This document shows, one piece after another, positions 63,654 through 64,000 of a stretch of 64,000 bases of DNA; the stretch's first letter is position 1; each line of letters opens with the position of its first letter. Under the pieces are notes generated by a model. That model worked only from the letters and a program-made list of their open reading frames with translations, did no database searches and was not told where the DNA came from. Both the position numbers and the translations under genes were made by a program. The stretch comes from an uncultured SAR86 cluster bacterium (GTDB lineage Bacteria > Pseudomonadota > Gammaproteobacteria > Magnimaribacterales > D2472), in the NCBI GenBank assembly GCA_902560315.1, contig CACELG010000001.1, forward strand, positions 124,001 through 188,000, given 5' to 3'.

Positions 63654-64000
63654 ATGTACAAAACAATTTCAATCTTAATAAAAAAGATATTTCAAGATTA
63701 TTTTGAATGGGCTATAGCAATTTCAGCTATTTTAATAATCTTGATAGCTGTTGCAATGGATAAGTTTTTATATTTACAGGCTTGTCCGTTATGCATACTA
63801 ACTAGATACGTTTTTGGGCTAATTGGTATCTCAGCATTAATCGGACTTTTAATTAAGAAAAAACTTTTTGGTGGAATTTTGATTATGCTCTCATCAGTAA
63901 TTGGTTTATTCGTTACCTCAAGGCAGATATATATTCAGAATATGTCGATTGATGAAATTGCTCAACTTTCAGGATGCAGTATGCCTTTTAACACTCAAGT
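63654..64000 (+). CDS. dsbB: Disulfide bond formation protein DsbB family, N-terminal part
   Basis: The gene runs off the window end; 115 codons are visible. A basic start (TISILIKKIF) precedes a transmembrane helix. The redox motif ACPLCILTRY follows, with the conserved arginine, then two more helices. A later loop cysteine, in AQLSGCSMPF, would be in the second periplasmic loop. DsbB re-oxidises DsbA and passes electrons to quinone. Divergent from polA. Confidence 0.9.
   Translation, partial: MYKTISILIKKIFQDYFEWAIAISAILIILIAVAMDKFLYLQACPLCILTRYVFGLIGISALIGLLIKKKLFGGILIMLSSVIGLFVTSRQIYIQNMSIDEIAQLSGCSMPFNTQ

Noticed and set aside
1-64000. CRISPR arrays, insertion sequences, prophage, integrons, tRNA or rRNA genes.
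   Set aside because: No direct-repeat arrays, transposases or phage genes were seen; the gaps are too small for RNA operons and no tRNA-like cloverleaf was noticed.

Overview
The window is AT-rich, almost gap-free DNA. It looks like a chromosomal segment from a streamlined marine gammaproteobacterium; a SAR86-like lineage is my best guess, made from composition and gene style with no database search. The gammaproteobacterial placement rests on preserved gene order: anmK-erpA, dksA-pcnB, nnrD-tsaE-amiC, priA divergent from rpmE, pepP-ubiH divergent from zapA-6S RNA-fau, miaB-phoH-ybeY-corC-lnt, ubiE-ubiJ-ubiB-tatABC, metK-ahcY, lptM-lysA-dapF-DUF484-xerC-yigB, and cytochrome c4-dsbA divergent from engB with polA nearby. 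I see no insertion sequence, prophage, CRISPR array, tRNA or rRNA. No stretch over 300 bases lacks a gene; the two largest gaps (22639-22862 and 28505-28798) both carry RNA-level features.

Layout. 1-2876: sugar recycling (anmK), Fe-S insertion (erpA) and haem synthesis (hemG, hemL). 2878-8679: a PfkB kinase, dksA, pcnB, a deoxynucleoside kinase where folK often sits, acetyl-CoA synthetase and a coupled small lipoprotein. 8664-15080: MBL and NUDIX hydrolases, an alpha/beta hydrolase, a membrane-anchored propeller-like protein, then nnrD, tsaE and amiC. 15085-19614: priA, a zinc-free L31, dut, sixA, L28 and an orphan iron-binding lipoprotein. 19661-25738: ubiH-like, pepP, the zapA/6S RNA/fau locus and a large putative outer-membrane protein. 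25745-30952: ilvA, rpiA, a periplasmic glutathione peroxidase, a gap with a candidate small RNA and a 28-residue ORF, and a FadB-like enzyme. 30964-36555: the miaB-to-lnt envelope/tRNA operon plus an L,D-transpeptidase. 36615-42218: orn, rsgA, the ubiEJB group and tatABC. 42219-50729: an unknown membrane protein, LOG, dtd, aldolase, pgk, tkt, metK and ahcY. 50775-55324: lysine/DAP genes, xerC, yigB and a UbiK-like gene. 55321-64000: a cupredoxin, dsbA, cytochrome c4, engB, a Coq4-like gene, two exported hydrolases, polA and the start of dsbB.

How it fits together. The gene set is mostly housekeeping for an aerobic heterotroph: ubiquinone synthesis (UbiE, UbiJ, UbiB, UbiH-like, UbiK-like, Coq4-like), haem and Fe-S supply, periplasmic redox (DsbA, DsbB, cytochrome c4, cupredoxin, glutathione peroxidase), wall remodelling (AmiC, L,D-transpeptidase, AnmK), acetate and fatty-acid use (Acs, FadB-like) and central carbon (Tkt, Pgk, class I aldolase, RpiA). 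TatABC has at least one apparent Tat substrate here, the PhoD-like protein at 59296.

The most interesting unexplained element is on the minus strand at about 28622-28696. It has promoter-like boxes, a hairpin with a CU-rich loop complementary to Shine-Dalgarno sequence, and a GC-rich terminator-like hairpin. It sits directly upstream of a possible 28-residue membrane peptide and the glutathione peroxidase.
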